Origin: a bacterium 1xD8-48 | GTDB taxonomy: Bacteria > Bacillota > Clostridia > Lachnospirales > Lachnospiraceae | Assembly (NCBI GenBank): GCA_009917455.1 | Contig: QZDS01000027.1 | Span: 1 to 64,000, forward strand | Reading direction: 5' to 3' | Length of the DNA stretch: 64,000 bases | In this document: positions 34,423-43,425 of the stretch, in pieces | Position numbering within the stretch: position 1 is the stretch's first letter | How the letters are laid out: every line of letters starts with the position of its first letter | The notes under the pieces: generated by a model | Database searches by the model: none | What the model was told of the DNA's origin: nothing | The model's input: only the letters and a program-made list of their open reading frames with translations | Position numbers and translations under genes: made by a program

Positions 34423-36132
34423 ATGCCGAGAACTGTCGGGCTGGGGCACCAGAATTTTAAACAGTTGATTCAAAATGATTATTTTTATATAGATAAAACG
34501 AACTTTATTAAAGAATGGTGGGAATATGGAGATGTTGTGACTCTCATTACCCGCCCGCGGCGCTTTGGAAAAACGCTGAACATGAGTATGGTAGAGCAAT
34601 TTCTGTCTGTTAAATACAAGGAGGACGGGAGTATATTTGAGGGGCTTTCTATCTGGGATGAAGAAAAATATCGCAATTTACAGGGAAGCTGGCCGGTCAT
34701 TAGCCTTTCTTTTGCTAATGTGAAGGAGGAAAACTGCTGGCAGGCAAAGAAAAAGATCTGTCAACTGATTGCGGATTTGTACAGCGAGAATTATTTTCTT
34801 TTAGAAAGCGGCCTGCTCAGAGATGAAGAAAGGAAATTCTTTTTGGATGTATCAAAAGATATGCCGGACGTGGTGGCCACGCTTGCCATTTATAAGCTGT
34901 CGGATTTTCTTTCGAGATATTATAAAAGGAAAGTCATTATTCTTCTGGATGAATATGATACGCCTATGCAGGAAGCTTATATTGGCGGGTACTGGGAGGA
35001 AATGGCCTCCTTTATCAGAGGAATTTTTAATTCCTCATTTAAGACTAATCCATGGCTGGAGAGGGCAATTATGACCGGAATTACCCGCATCAGCATAGCT
35101 TCTTGCGAAGCATTAGAGTCGGTATTTTCGGATTTAAATAATCTGGAGGTGGTGACGACAACCTCAGAAAAATACAGCGCTTCATTCGGATTTACGGAAG
35201 AAGAGGTTTTTGCTGCCATGGACGAGTATGGACTTGAAGAAAAAGAAAAGGTAAGGAATTGGTATGACGGTTTTATCTTCGGAAAACGCAAGGGTATCTA
35301 CAATCCATGGTCGATGATTAATTATCTGAGTAAGAAAAAGTTTGAAACCTATTGGGCAAATACCAGTTCCAATGCTCTGGCGGGGAAGCTGATACGCGAA
35401 AGCAGCAGAGAGATAAAGGAGTCTTTTGAACGGCTAATGAAAGGGGAGCATTTGTTTGTACCCATTGACGAACAGATTGTTTTTAATCAGCTGGATAATA
35501 ATGAATATGCCATATGGAGTCTGCTTCTGGCCAGCGGTTATTTGAAAGCGGTCAAACATGAGGGGTATGGAAAAAGCGAATTACTCACAGCACCGGTGCA
35601 TGAGCTGGCATTGACGAATTTTGAAGTGAAGGTTATGTTCAGAAATATGATACATGGATGGTTTTCGGGAAATGCTTCAGACTATAATGATTTTGTGGAA
35701 GCATTGCTTCTGGATGATGTGGATGCCATGAATGAGTATATGAACCGCATTTCGAGCGAGACTTTCAGCTATTTTGATACCGGGAAGCGTGCTTCAGGTA
35801 TAGCGGAGCCGGAACGTTTTTACCATGGTTTTGTATTGGGATTGATGGTGGGACTGGAAAACCGGTACATCATCACCTCCAACCGGGAGAGCGGATTTGG
35901 ACGATATGATATTGTACTGGAACCAAAAGAGAAAGGTTTAAACGCCTGCGTAATAGAATTTAAGGTATATAATCCCCGAAGGGATAAAACTCTGGAGGAT
36001 ACAGTGAAGGCGGCTCTTAGGCAGATAGAGGATAAAAATTATAAAGCGGATTTGAGAAAGAAGGCAATTCCGGAAGAGAAAATAAAAGCCTATGGGTTTG
36101 CATTTGAAGGAAAAAATGTTCTGATAGGATAG
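34423..36132 (+). CDS. AAA-ATPase-like plus PD-(D/E)XK (DUF1703) protein
   Basis: A 569-residue protein of the AAA-ATPase_like/PDDEXK_9 family, abundant in gut anaerobes. It begins with FKQLIQNDYFYIDKTNFIKEWW, a phosphate-binding loop-like RPRRFGKTLNMSM and the Walker B-like IILLDEYDTPMQEAY. The last about 130 residues are nuclease-like, ending ESGFGRYDIVLEP then ACVIEFKVY, with Asp, Glu and Lys of the PD-(D/E)XK core visible. Function unknown. Start ATG 34423 has AGGAGG 6 bases upstream; an in-frame ATG at 34357 lacks a RBS. The product is cytoplasmic. Confidence 0.85.
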   Translation: MPRTVGLGHQNFKQLIQNDYFYIDKTNFIKEWWEYGDVVTLITRPRRFGKTLNMSMVEQFLSVKYKEDGSIFEGLSIWDEEKYRNLQGSWPVISLSFANVKEENCWQAKKKICQLIADLYSENYFLLESGLLRDEERKFFLDVSKDMPDVVATLAIYKLSDFLSRYYKRKVIILLDEYDTPMQEAYIGGYWEEMASFIRGIFNSSFKTNPWLERAIMTGITRISIASCEALESVFSDLNNLEVVTTTSEKYSASFGFTEEEVFAAMDEYGLEEKEKVRNWYDGFIFGKRKGIYNPWSMINYLSKKKFETYWANTSSNALAGKLIRESSREIKESFERLMKGEHLFVPIDEQIVFNQLDNNEYAIWSLLLASGYLKAVKHEGYGKSELLTAPVHELALTNFEVKVMFRNMIHGWFSGNASDYNDFVEALLLDDVDAMNEYMNRISSETFSYFDTGKRASGIAEPERFYHGFVLGLMVGLENRYIITSNRESGFGRYDIVLEPKEKGLNACVIEFKVYNPRRDKTLEDTVKAALRQIEDKNYKADLRKKAIPEEKIKAYGFAFEGKNVLIG

Positions 36133-36177
36133 TGAATGAATGGAAGGCGGCTGATTGGAAGCAAAAGGAGGTATGCA

Positions 36178-36894
36178 ATGGAACAGATTGAAAAATTAAG
36201 AGAAATTGTAAACGGCAGCAGCAACATCGTATTTTTCGGAGGGGCCGGGGTTTCCACGGAGAGCGGCATCCCGGATTTCAGAAGCGTGGACGGACTATAT
36301 CACCAGACTTATGACTATCCCCCGGAAACGATTTTGAGCCACACTTTTTACAGGCAAAAGCCGGAGGAGTTTTTCCGCTTTTACAGGAATAAAATGCTCT
36401 GTCCTGACGCAAAGCCCAATGCCGCGCACCTTAAGCTGGCTCAGTGGGAAAAGGAAGGGAAGCTTAAGGCGGTGATTACCCAGAACATCGACGGGCTTCA
36501 CCAGGCGGCGGGAAGCAGGGAGGTTTTGGAGCTTCACGGTAGCGTGCTGCGGAATTACTGTGAGGAATGCGGGAAGTTTTTTGACGCGGAGTATATGCTG
36601 CATTCGGAGGGTGTGCCGAAATGCGACGCCTGCGGCGGCTCCGTCAAGCCGGATGTGGTTTTATACGAGGAAGGCCTGAATGATGAAACCCTGCGCAGCG
36701 CAATCAGCTATATCAGGGATGCGGATGTTCTGATTATCGGCGGCACTTCCCTTGTGGTTTATCCGGCGGCAGGGCTGATTGATTATTACAGGGGGAATAA
36801 GCTGGTACTGGTAAACAAGACGCCTACCGGCAGGGACAATGAGGCGGACCTGGTGGTACAGGGCAGCATCGGGGAAATTTTCGCGGCGTTATAG
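36178..36894 (+). CDS. cobB: Sir2-family NAD-dependent protein deacylase
   Basis: A 238-residue sirtuin that removes acyl groups from lysines using NAD. NAD motifs are GGAGVSTESGIPDFRS and TQNIDGLHQAAGS, and the catalytic base is His120 in ELHGSVLRNYC. Four cysteines in two CxxC pairs (CEEC and CDAC) form the zinc site. The terminal segment has IIGGTSLVVYPAAGL and LVNKTPTGRD. ATG 36178 follows AAAGGAGG; an upstream in-frame ATG (36136) has no RBS. The bacterial family usually regulates acetyl-CoA synthetase. Confidence 0.92.
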   Translation: MEQIEKLREIVNGSSNIVFFGGAGVSTESGIPDFRSVDGLYHQTYDYPPETILSHTFYRQKPEEFFRFYRNKMLCPDAKPNAAHLKLAQWEKEGKLKAVITQNIDGLHQAAGSREVLELHGSVLRNYCEECGKFFDAEYMLHSEGVPKCDACGGSVKPDVVLYEEGLNDETLRSAISYIRDADVLIIGGTSLVVYPAAGLIDYYRGNKLVLVNKTPTGRDNEADLVVQGSIGEIFAAL

Positions 36895-36974
36895 ACGTGG
36901 GATGTCAAAGGGCTATGCGTCTGTTTTATCTGTAAGGAGGAGAGGAACGGCGGCGCAGAAAAAGGAGCGGATTT

Positions 36975-37166
36975 ATGGATATTTGTGTAGGAGACAGGCT
37001 GACGCTGAAAAAACCCCACCCCTGCGGGAGCTTTGAGTGGGAGGTTCTGCGCGTGGGGGCTGATTTTCGGTTGAAATGCGCAGGCTGCGGGCATCAGATT
37101 ATGAGTCCGCGAAGCCAGGTGGAGAAAAGAATCCGAAAGATTGAAAAAGCGGAATCTGTAAATTGA
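36975..37166 (+). CDS. DUF951 small zinc-ribbon-like protein
   Basis: A 63-residue protein of the DUF951 family, which sits near rpsF or ychF in Firmicutes. It has CGSFEWEVLRVGADFRLKC followed by CGHQIM, with Cys residues that could bind a metal. Role unknown. It is 80 bases after the sirtuin and 26 bases upstream of the rpsF promoter. GGAGCG serves as its RBS. Confidence 0.8.
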   Translation: MDICVGDRLTLKKPHPCGSFEWEVLRVGADFRLKCAGCGHQIMSPRSQVEKRIRKIEKAESVN

Positions 37167-37192
37167 TTTCTGTGAAAAATTCGGACAACCGC

Positions 37193-37221
37193 TTGCAAAA
37201 AACGGAAATTAGTGGTATGAT
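37193..37221 (+). promoter_or_regulatory. promoter of rpsF-ssb-rpsR
   Basis: TTGCAA (37193-37198), 17-base spacer, TATGAT (37216-37221). It leaves a leader of about 90 bases before rpsF. Confidence 0.75.
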
Positions 37222-37272
37222 ATTACTCCGTGATATGGTAAAAAGATTTCTGAAACAACAGGAATCTCTATT

Positions 37273-37288
37273 CCTTGCTCCCGCAAGG
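37273..37288 (+). promoter_or_regulatory. hairpin in the rpsF leader
   Basis: CCTTGC and GCAAGG with a TCCC loop, then GGGGCCAGAGACC and the AAGGAGG RBS. Ribosomal S6:S18 leaders feed back on rpsF in many bacteria; whether this is that element is unproven. Confidence 0.4.
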
Positions 37289-37319
37289 GGGCCAGAGACC
37301 AAAAGGAGGTAACTTAAGC

Positions 37320-37610
37320 ATGAACAAATATGAATTAGCCGTTGTTGTAAATGCGAAACTCGAAGATGAAGAAAGAGCGGCGGTTGTTGACAGCTGCAAG
37401 GCTTTAATCGAAAGATTCGGCGGTACAATTACAAACGTTGACGACTGGGGCAAAAAGAGACTGGCTTATGAAGTTCAGAAGATGAAAGAAGGCTTTTATT
37501 ACTTCATCCAGTTTGATGCTGAGGGCACAGCTCCGGCCGAAATTGAGAGCCGTATTCGCATTATGGACAATGTTATCAGATTTTTATGCGTTAAACAGGA
37601 AAAAGCGTAA
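37320..37610 (+). CDS. rpsF: 30S ribosomal protein S6
   Basis: A 96-residue S6, the S18 partner on the platform of the small subunit. It opens MNKYELAVVVNAKLEDEER and has the conserved VDDWGKKRLAYEVQKMKEGFY. Start ATG 37320 is 6 bases after AAGGAGGTAAC; an in-frame ATG-like codon 45 bases upstream lies within the leader hairpin and is not used. First gene of the classic Firmicute rpsF-ssb-rpsR operon. Confidence 0.97.
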   Translation: MNKYELAVVVNAKLEDEERAAVVDSCKALIERFGGTITNVDDWGKKRLAYEVQKMKEGFYYFIQFDAEGTAPAEIESRIRIMDNVIRFLCVKQEKA

Positions 37611-37647
37611 GACGCATCTGCGTTATGCGCTGGAAAGTTGAGGAAGT

Positions 37648-38106
37648 ATGAATAAAGTAATACTGATGGGGCGTTTAACGAGAGACCCCGAGGTGAGATA
37701 CTCACAGGGGGACAATTCAATGGCGATTGCCAGATATACACTTGCCGTGGACAGGAGATTTAACCGTAACAATGATGAAAACAGCGCAGATTTTATCGGC
37801 TGCGTGGCTTTCGGGAGAGCCGGGGAATTTGCTGAAAAGTATTTCAGAAAAGGGCTCAAGGTTTTAGTTACGGGCCGTATCCAGACAGGAAGCTATACCA
37901 ACAGGGATGGCGTTAAGGTATACACTACGGATGTAGTTGTTGAGGACCAGGAATTTGCCGAGAGCAAGAACAGCAACAGTGCCGGCGCGGACGGCGGATA
38001 TAACGGCGGTTATGGTGGCAGCAGCAGAACTCCTGAGCCCTCGGGAGCGGGCGACGGCTTCATGAATATTCCTGATGGAATTGACGAGGAGCTGCCGTTT
38101 AACTAA
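37648..38106 (+). CDS. ssb: single-stranded DNA-binding protein
   Basis: A 152-residue SSB. The OB fold is at residues 1-108 ([49 protein letters not shown]). A Gly/Asn/Ser-rich tail follows, ending with the acidic tip DEELPFN used to recruit partner proteins. The RBS is weak (TTGAGGAAG) and spacing to rpsF and rpsR is short, so the trio is co-transcribed. Confidence 0.97.
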   Translation: MNKVILMGRLTRDPEVRYSQGDNSMAIARYTLAVDRRFNRNNDENSADFIGCVAFGRAGEFAEKYFRKGLKVLVTGRIQTGSYTNRDGVKVYTTDVVVEDQEFAESKNSNSAGADGGYNGGYGGSSRTPEPSGAGDGFMNIPDGIDEELPFN

Positions 38107-38140
38107 GGTTTTGAAGAATGAAAGACAGGAGGCAATAACG

Positions 38141-38401
38141 ATGGCATATAGTAAAGACAGGTCTGATTCTCCCATGAGAAAAAAAGGCGGAATGCGCAGA
38201 AGAAAAAAAGTTTGTGTATTCTGTGGCAAAGACAATGTGATTGATTATAAGGATGTAAATAAATTGAAGAGATATGTGTCTGAGAGAGGTAAAATCCTCC
38301 CCAGAAGAATCACAGGAAACTGTGCAAAGCATCAGAGGGCTCTCACAGTTGCAATCAAGAGAGCGCGTCACGTTGCACTTATGCCTTATACATGTGATTA
38401 A
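38141..38401 (+). CDS. rpsR: 30S ribosomal protein S18
   Basis: An 86-residue S18 with the KVCVFC zinc-type start and the strongly conserved [26 protein letters not shown] core. The four ligands (CxxC and a later Cys with His) mark the zinc-binding paralogue type. ATG 38141 is preceded by AGGAGG and chosen over upstream in-frame ATGs that overlap ssb. Terminator follows at 38457. Confidence 0.97.
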   Translation: MAYSKDRSDSPMRKKGGMRRRKKVCVFCGKDNVIDYKDVNKLKRYVSERGKILPRRITGNCAKHQRALTVAIKRARHVALMPYTCD

Positions 38402-38456
38402 TATTTGAGCGGGAAGCGACTTTCCTTCACAAAAAGTATTTACATGAAATTGTAAG

Positions 38457-38485
38457 CGGCTGCCGGTAAACGGCAGCCGTTTTTT
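38457..38485 (+). terminator. terminator of the rpsF operon
   Basis: Perfect 9-bp stem CGGCTGCCG / CGGCAGCCG, loop GTAAA, then TTTTTT. Confidence 0.92.
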
Positions 38486-38560
38486 ACCCTCGCCGGGGCG
38501 GTGTCCGCTAAATGGATGCCTGACTCATTGCCCGCAGAAATAAAGAAGGAGGAGAAGGGA

Positions 38561-40048
38561 ATGGAAGAAAGAAACAACGACAATGTATTGGAAGAAATGC
38601 CGGTAAGCAGCCCGGAGATAACGCAGGAAACAGGGACACCGAAGAAAGGACAGCTTAAAATCATAATTCCTGTGGCCATCGTAGCGGTACTGCTTCTGGT
38701 TCTGCTGGGGATAGCGGCTGCAGCCGGGCTTTTTGGAGGCAAAAAGAAGCTTCTCATTAACGCAGTGGCAAATGTTTTCAACCAGAGTGCCGAGGCTATG
38801 GGGGAAGTGTGGGCATTTGATGAGTACAGGGATATGTTTGCAGGGGAAAAGCTCTCCATGGAGGCTGACTTTTCTTTGGGCGAGGGCGTGGAGCTTGCCA
38901 TGGATATTTCCAGAAATGAGGATATCAGCGGCGCGTCGATTGATGTGGGCTATTATGGAAGCTCGCTTTTTCAGGCGGATTTGTATGCGGACAAAGAGGA
39001 AATCCTGATTGGAGCGCCGGCGCTGACGGAAACGGTTTTCTACGTGGACAGGGAAAGTCTGGATGAGGATATGGAGTGGTTCATAAAGGAATACGGTCTG
39101 GACGATGAGGTTGCCGGGATACTACGGTCTTATAATGAAGAAAGCCGGAAAAATGCCGAAGTATATGAGGAGCTGGGACAGGCTGTGGGAAAGCTGACCG
39201 GTGCTTTTGCGGAAATGTACGACGAGATGAAGGTGGAGAAGGCGGACAGCAGGAATCTTAAGGTGGACGGAGAAGGAAGAAGCTGTAAGGGCTATACGCT
39301 GACGATTTCCGACGAGCAGCTTATAAGGCTGCTTGACGTTGTCAGCGAGACTTACGAGAGCAACGAGATTTTTCAGCTTTATGTGGACAGTTTGCTGGCA
39401 TCCGGCTTTGGATACGTCAGTCAGGAAGAGTTTCGTAAGGACTACGACCCAGGTGAGCTGCTTTCGGATTTGGCTGACAGAATCGGAGAAAAGCAGGAGG
39501 ATGCTGTGATTACCTTCTATGTTTATCGCAGGAACCTTGCGTACCTGAAGGCCGAGTTCTGGGAGGGAATCAGTGTGGAGTGGAATGTCTACGGCGGTAA
39601 TTTCCCCCTTGAAAATATGAAGCTTGTTATGACGGACGGCTATGAGACCAATGTGTATTCCAGGGAGGGAAGTCTGGAGGGGAGCCTTTATAAGGCCGGA
39701 TATCAGATGGATTATGACGGCAGCGAGATGGAGGTCCGCCTGGAATACGACATGGAAAAGGGGGATTTGGAGCTCAGGATAAGTGCCGGCTATGGTCTTT
39801 ACACCCTTGATTATCTGCTGGAGGGGGAGATTGACAGGACGGTGCCGGGGTCTGAGCTTACTTTGAGCATTGATACCTTTGAAATGAACGATACGGAACT
39901 TTTGGCCGGGGATATTACCTTTTCAGATGAAGCGGGAGAAATCACAAAGCCTGAGGGTGAAAGGAGAAATATCATGAGGATGACGCAGGCGGACTGGTAT
40001 AAGATTCTCTTTGAGATTGCCGGAAATCTGTATTCTTTCGGCGGATAA
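38561..40048 (+). CDS. hypothetical membrane-anchored protein
   Basis: A 495-residue protein. After a short acidic cytoplasmic start (MEERNNDNVLEE) there is one transmembrane helix (about residues 28-55, KIIIPVAIVAVLLLVLLGIAAAAG), followed by a roughly 430-residue extracytoplasmic region that is Glu/Asp-rich with alternating beta-strand patterns. No family recognised. Start ATG 38561 follows AAGGAGG with 8-base spacing. It lies between the ribosomal operon terminator and an ABC exporter gene pair (67 bases downstream), so it could be a partner of that transporter, but this is inference. Other possibility: a lineage-specific surface protein. Confidence 0.72.
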   Translation: MEERNNDNVLEEMPVSSPEITQETGTPKKGQLKIIIPVAIVAVLLLVLLGIAAAAGLFGGKKKLLINAVANVFNQSAEAMGEVWAFDEYRDMFAGEKLSMEADFSLGEGVELAMDISRNEDISGASIDVGYYGSSLFQADLYADKEEILIGAPALTETVFYVDRESLDEDMEWFIKEYGLDDEVAGILRSYNEESRKNAEVYEELGQAVGKLTGAFAEMYDEMKVEKADSRNLKVDGEGRSCKGYTLTISDEQLIRLLDVVSETYESNEIFQLYVDSLLASGFGYVSQEEFRKDYDPGELLSDLADRIGEKQEDAVITFYVYRRNLAYLKAEFWEGISVEWNVYGGNFPLENMKLVMTDGYETNVYSREGSLEGSLYKAGYQMDYDGSEMEVRLEYDMEKGDLELRISAGYGLYTLDYLLEGEIDRTVPGSELTLSIDTFEMNDTELLAGDITFSDEAGEITKPEGERRNIMRMTQADWYKILFEIAGNLYSFGG

Positions 40049-40115
40049 CGGGCTAAAAAGCCGATGATGCGTGGCATTGATTAAAAACAGGAAAATACCG
40101 GGACGGGGAATGGGA

Positions 40116-40793
40116 ATGAAGCTGGAAGTCAGGGATATCAGGAAGCATTACGGAAGAAAAAAGGTGCTGGAGGGAATCAGCCTTACGGCAGAGCCGGGAC
40201 AGTGTACGGGTATTGCGGGGGCGAACGGCTGCGGGAAATCCACGCTGCTCCGTATTCTGGCCGGAGTGGAAAGGCCGGATGGAGGGTGCATTCTGATAGA
40301 TGGAAAAGAGATAAAAAAGCCCGGCATGGCAGCGGAGTGTATGGGCTTTGTCCCGCAGGAAAGTATCCTTATGCCGGAGCTTTCTGTAGCGGACAATTTA
40401 AAGCTGTGGGCAGGAGTGGGCGATTATAAGGAAAATCAGAAGCGTCTTGGCGAGCTGTGCGGACGGTTTCAAATCACGTCTTTTTACCGGGAGAGGGTTA
40501 GGAACTTATCCGGAGGTATGTGTAAGCGGGTGAATATTGTCTGCGCTCTGCTTCACAACCCTTCGGTTTTGCTGATGGACGAGCCCTCTGCGTCTCTTGA
40601 TTTGGTGTTTAAGGAAGAACTGAAAGGGTATATCAGGGATTTCGCAGGTAATGGCGGAAGCGTACTTCTTTGCAGCCATGACGAGGGAGAGCTTGCCCTT
40701 TGCCGGAGTCTGTGGGTGATTAAGGGCGGAAAGGCTGTTTTAGTGCCATCAGGGATGCCGACAGATGAGGTGGTTAACAAGTATATGCGGTAG
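40116..40793 (+). CDS. ABC transporter ATP-binding protein
   Basis: A 225-residue ATPase of the ABC-2 exporter type. Walker A is GANGCGKST with Lys41, the Q loop is FVPQES, the signature is LSGGM, and Walker B is VLLMDEPSASLD, followed by the H-loop Ser-His in LLCSHDE. Start ATG 40116 has GGGACGGGG 7 bases upstream; in-frame ATG 40110 is too close and the ORF ATG at 40071 is unlikely. The following gene encodes its permease. Confidence 0.93.
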   Translation: MKLEVRDIRKHYGRKKVLEGISLTAEPGQCTGIAGANGCGKSTLLRILAGVERPDGGCILIDGKEIKKPGMAAECMGFVPQESILMPELSVADNLKLWAGVGDYKENQKRLGELCGRFQITSFYRERVRNLSGGMCKRVNIVCALLHNPSVLLMDEPSASLDLVFKEELKGYIRDFAGNGGSVLLCSHDEGELALCRSLWVIKGGKAVLVPSGMPTDEVVNKYMR

Positions 40794-40858
40794 TTACAGG
40801 ATGGAGTCAGGGCGCATATTGCTGTTTATATGGCGGCAGCAGACGGGACAGGGGATTT

Positions 40859-43276
40859 ATGTACGGCAGGCGGATGCTATTTTGGGTTGAAATGAAAAAA
40901 TATATCATGATGGTTCCTGTTATTCTGGCAGAAACCGTTCTGGCAGGCGCGCTTCTTTTTGGAATCGGCTTCTGTGCTTCAAAGGCGGTGTATGGAGAAA
41001 AGGCGGTCAGTGAAATCAGGGTGGGTATTGTAACTCATGATGATGACCGCCTGACGGAAATGCTTATTCGGTTTGTTGCCTCAATGGACAGCATAAAGGA
41101 TACTGTGAGCTTTGTGCGGTTGTCCGGGGAGGAGGCCGGAAAAGAGCTTTCCGGAGGAGGTCTTTCTGCGGCCGTTCTTGTGCCGGAGGGGATTGTGGAC
41201 AGTGTCAATTCCGGGGAAAATACGCCGGCGACCATTCTGCTTGCAGGGGGCTACAGCAAGGCGGAGACAGAGGTGTTCAGGCAGTTTGCCGACGCTGGCG
41301 CCAGGCTTTTGACCGTGGCTCAGGCGGGAATCTATGCGGCGGATGCGTTTTGTATCGAGGAAGGGCATCCTGAGAAAATTCCGCAGGCGGAGGATTACCT
41401 GAACAGGAAATACCTTGACTACGCCATGGGGCGGAGCGGCTTTTTTAAGGAAGTGGAGGTGAGCGCGGCGCCTGGTATGGGTATGACGGAATACTACGGG
41501 ATTTCGCTTTTACTTGCCTTTTTTTCCTTTGCAGGGATTTCTTTCGGGAAATGCATGAGGATACAGGCCGGAGAGCGGGAGAAAATGCTGTGCGCGCGGG
41601 GAATCGTCGCGGGAGAAAGATATCTTGCAGATGCGGCAGCCTTTGGGGGTGTGTTCGCCCTTTTGGGAACGGTTATCGGAGTATTGCTGTATGCGCTTTT
41701 ATCGGGCGGCTTTTTTGCTTTTCGGGTAAAATGGCTGTGGATGTGGCTTCTCTGGTTTTCTGTCGGCGTTTTCTTAAGGCTTATGCTTCAAATTACGGGA
41801 AACCATGCGGGGGGGATTTCCCTGTGTTTCGGAATATTGATTGTGCTCATGCTGGCGGCAGGAATTTTTATTCCGGCGCCGTTTCTGCCGCTTTGGGCGG
41901 AAAAAGCCGGAAATATTTTGCCCTATAAATGCTGGATGGAAATACTGGCGGCAATTTTGCGGGGAGATTTTGGACGAAAAGCGGCAGCGGAGCTTCTTGC
42001 GATGATTTTGCTTTTTGTACTGGCAGGCGTATTTGCGGCAGTTGTAAGAGAGGGCAAATGGCAGCCGGGGAGGAACAAAGGAACCGGAGAAAAGCATGAG
42101 AGGCGTATGCCGAATACACGGCTTTCGGCGCTGCTTGTGGAAACGGCGCAGCGGGGACAGATGGGTGCAATTCTCTGGAAGCAGTACTTTATGAAATTCA
42201 GGCTGTGGATTGTCATTTCCCTTTTGGCGTCATTTTTTATCGGAATTGCCGGCGGATTTGGTGGGAAGCCTTCTGCGGGGCAGGAGTACCGGGGCATTGA
42301 AGTGGGGATATGTGCGTCCGATGAAAAAGGACGGGAACTCATCTCCGCCCTTTCAGAGGAAAAGGGCATTTTCCGATTTGAAAGCTATGGGGATGAGGAA
42401 GAGATGCTTCGCCGGATAAAAAACGGCAGTCTGGAATGCGGATATTTTATGCCGGAAGGCTTTTACGAGAAGCTGGCAGCGGGAAAGCTAAAGAGGCAGG
42501 CGGTTCTTTACCGTTCCCCGGGCTCCTCCGTCCATAAAATATCCGGGGAAATTGTGTTTGCGCATCTGTTTACGCTTTTATCGGAAGAGGTGCTGGAGGG
42601 CTATCTTCGGGAGAGCGGCTTCGGGGAAGGAACAGGTTTTGGAGCCGGACAGCCGCAGGAGAACGGCTCCGGGAAGAGAGGCGGCTTTGCGGAACCGGAC
42701 GTCCCATTGGCGGCGGAGAAATTTGAATCCGCCAAAAGGAGGCTGTGCGAGCTTAACGATAAGTATATGGGAGACGGCAGCACCTTTCATTTTCTGTATG
42801 AGAGGGCGGACGGTATGGGCGGTGAAAAGCCGGAAACCTTAAATACTGTGCGCGGCATAATTGCAGTTATGGTTTTTCTTACGGGGCTTCTGGGCTTTGG
42901 AAATGTGCTGGATAAGAACGGCATCTGGTCCGCCATGCCTGGGCGGATGGGGAGAAGGATGAAGGCGGAGGGGATTCTTATTGCGGCGGCGGGAAGCGTG
43001 CTTTTGGGGGGCGTTTGCCTGTGGCTTACCGGCAATGCCGGGGAGGCCGGGAAGGAGCTGGTCGGGCTGTTTGTGTATTTCATTGCGCTGGTTGTATTTT
43101 TTATGATTTTAAGACTGATAATCGGAAACAGCCGGACGCTCTACGGTCTTTTGCCTGTCCTGATTCTGGGGAGCTGCCTGTTTTGCCCGGTGTTTATTAA
43201 AGCAGAGAGGTATCTTCCTCAGATTGCATGGATATCCAGAGTGCTTCCGGCAGACTGGTATCTGAGGCTGTTTTAG
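40859..43276 (+). CDS. ABC-2-type permease, two tandem halves
   Basis: An 805-residue membrane protein that pairs with the ATPase upstream. Residues about 1-400 form a first permease half (N-terminal helix, large extracytoplasmic loop, about five C-terminal helices). Residues about 440-805 repeat that plan, starting AILWKQYFMKFRLWIVISLLASF. Each half resembles a single ABC-2 subunit of about 370 residues. The fused pair may form a complete permease with one ATPase dimer. Start ATG 40859 has AGGGGATTT ahead. Substrate unknown; such systems often export peptides or surface polymers. Confidence 0.82.
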   Translation: MYGRRMLFWVEMKKYIMMVPVILAETVLAGALLFGIGFCASKAVYGEKAVSEIRVGIVTHDDDRLTEMLIRFVASMDSIKDTVSFVRLSGEEAGKELSGGGLSAAVLVPEGIVDSVNSGENTPATILLAGGYSKAETEVFRQFADAGARLLTVAQAGIYAADAFCIEEGHPEKIPQAEDYLNRKYLDYAMGRSGFFKEVEVSAAPGMGMTEYYGISLLLAFFSFAGISFGKCMRIQAGEREKMLCARGIVAGERYLADAAAFGGVFALLGTVIGVLLYALLSGGFFAFRVKWLWMWLLWFSVGVFLRLMLQITGNHAGGISLCFGILIVLMLAAGIFIPAPFLPLWAEKAGNILPYKCWMEILAAILRGDFGRKAAAELLAMILLFVLAGVFAAVVREGKWQPGRNKGTGEKHERRMPNTRLSALLVETAQRGQMGAILWKQYFMKFRLWIVISLLASFFIGIAGGFGGKPSAGQEYRGIEVGICASDEKGRELISALSEEKGIFRFESYGDEEEMLRRIKNGSLECGYFMPEGFYEKLAAGKLKRQAVLYRSPGSSVHKISGEIVFAHLFTLLSEEVLEGYLRESGFGEGTGFGAGQPQENGSGKRGGFAEPDVPLAAEKFESAKRRLCELNDKYMGDGSTFHFLYERADGMGGEKPETLNTVRGIIAVMVFLTGLLGFGNVLDKNGIWSAMPGRMGRRMKAEGILIAAAGSVLLGGVCLWLTGNAGEAGKELVGLFVYFIALVVFFMILRLIIGNSRTLYGLLPVLILGSCLFCPVFIKAERYLPQIAWISRVLPADWYLRLF

Positions 43277-43327
43277 ATTTTTTGTAAAATTTACCCGGAT
43301 TGTGTCGTAATGGTGCGAATAATAAGG

Positions 43328-43356
43328 TGGAAACTTTTTCCGAAAAATGTTATACT
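43328..43356 (+). promoter_or_regulatory. promoter of gdpP-rplI-dnaB
   Basis: TGGAAA (43328-43333), 17 bases, TATACT (43351-43356), about 70 bases upstream of gdpP. Confidence 0.55.
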
Positions 43357-43425
43357 CTAAAGAGCATGTACCTGCCTGGGCTGACAGGCAATGCATATTT
43401 ACAATGAGATGACGAGGGGTATTGT

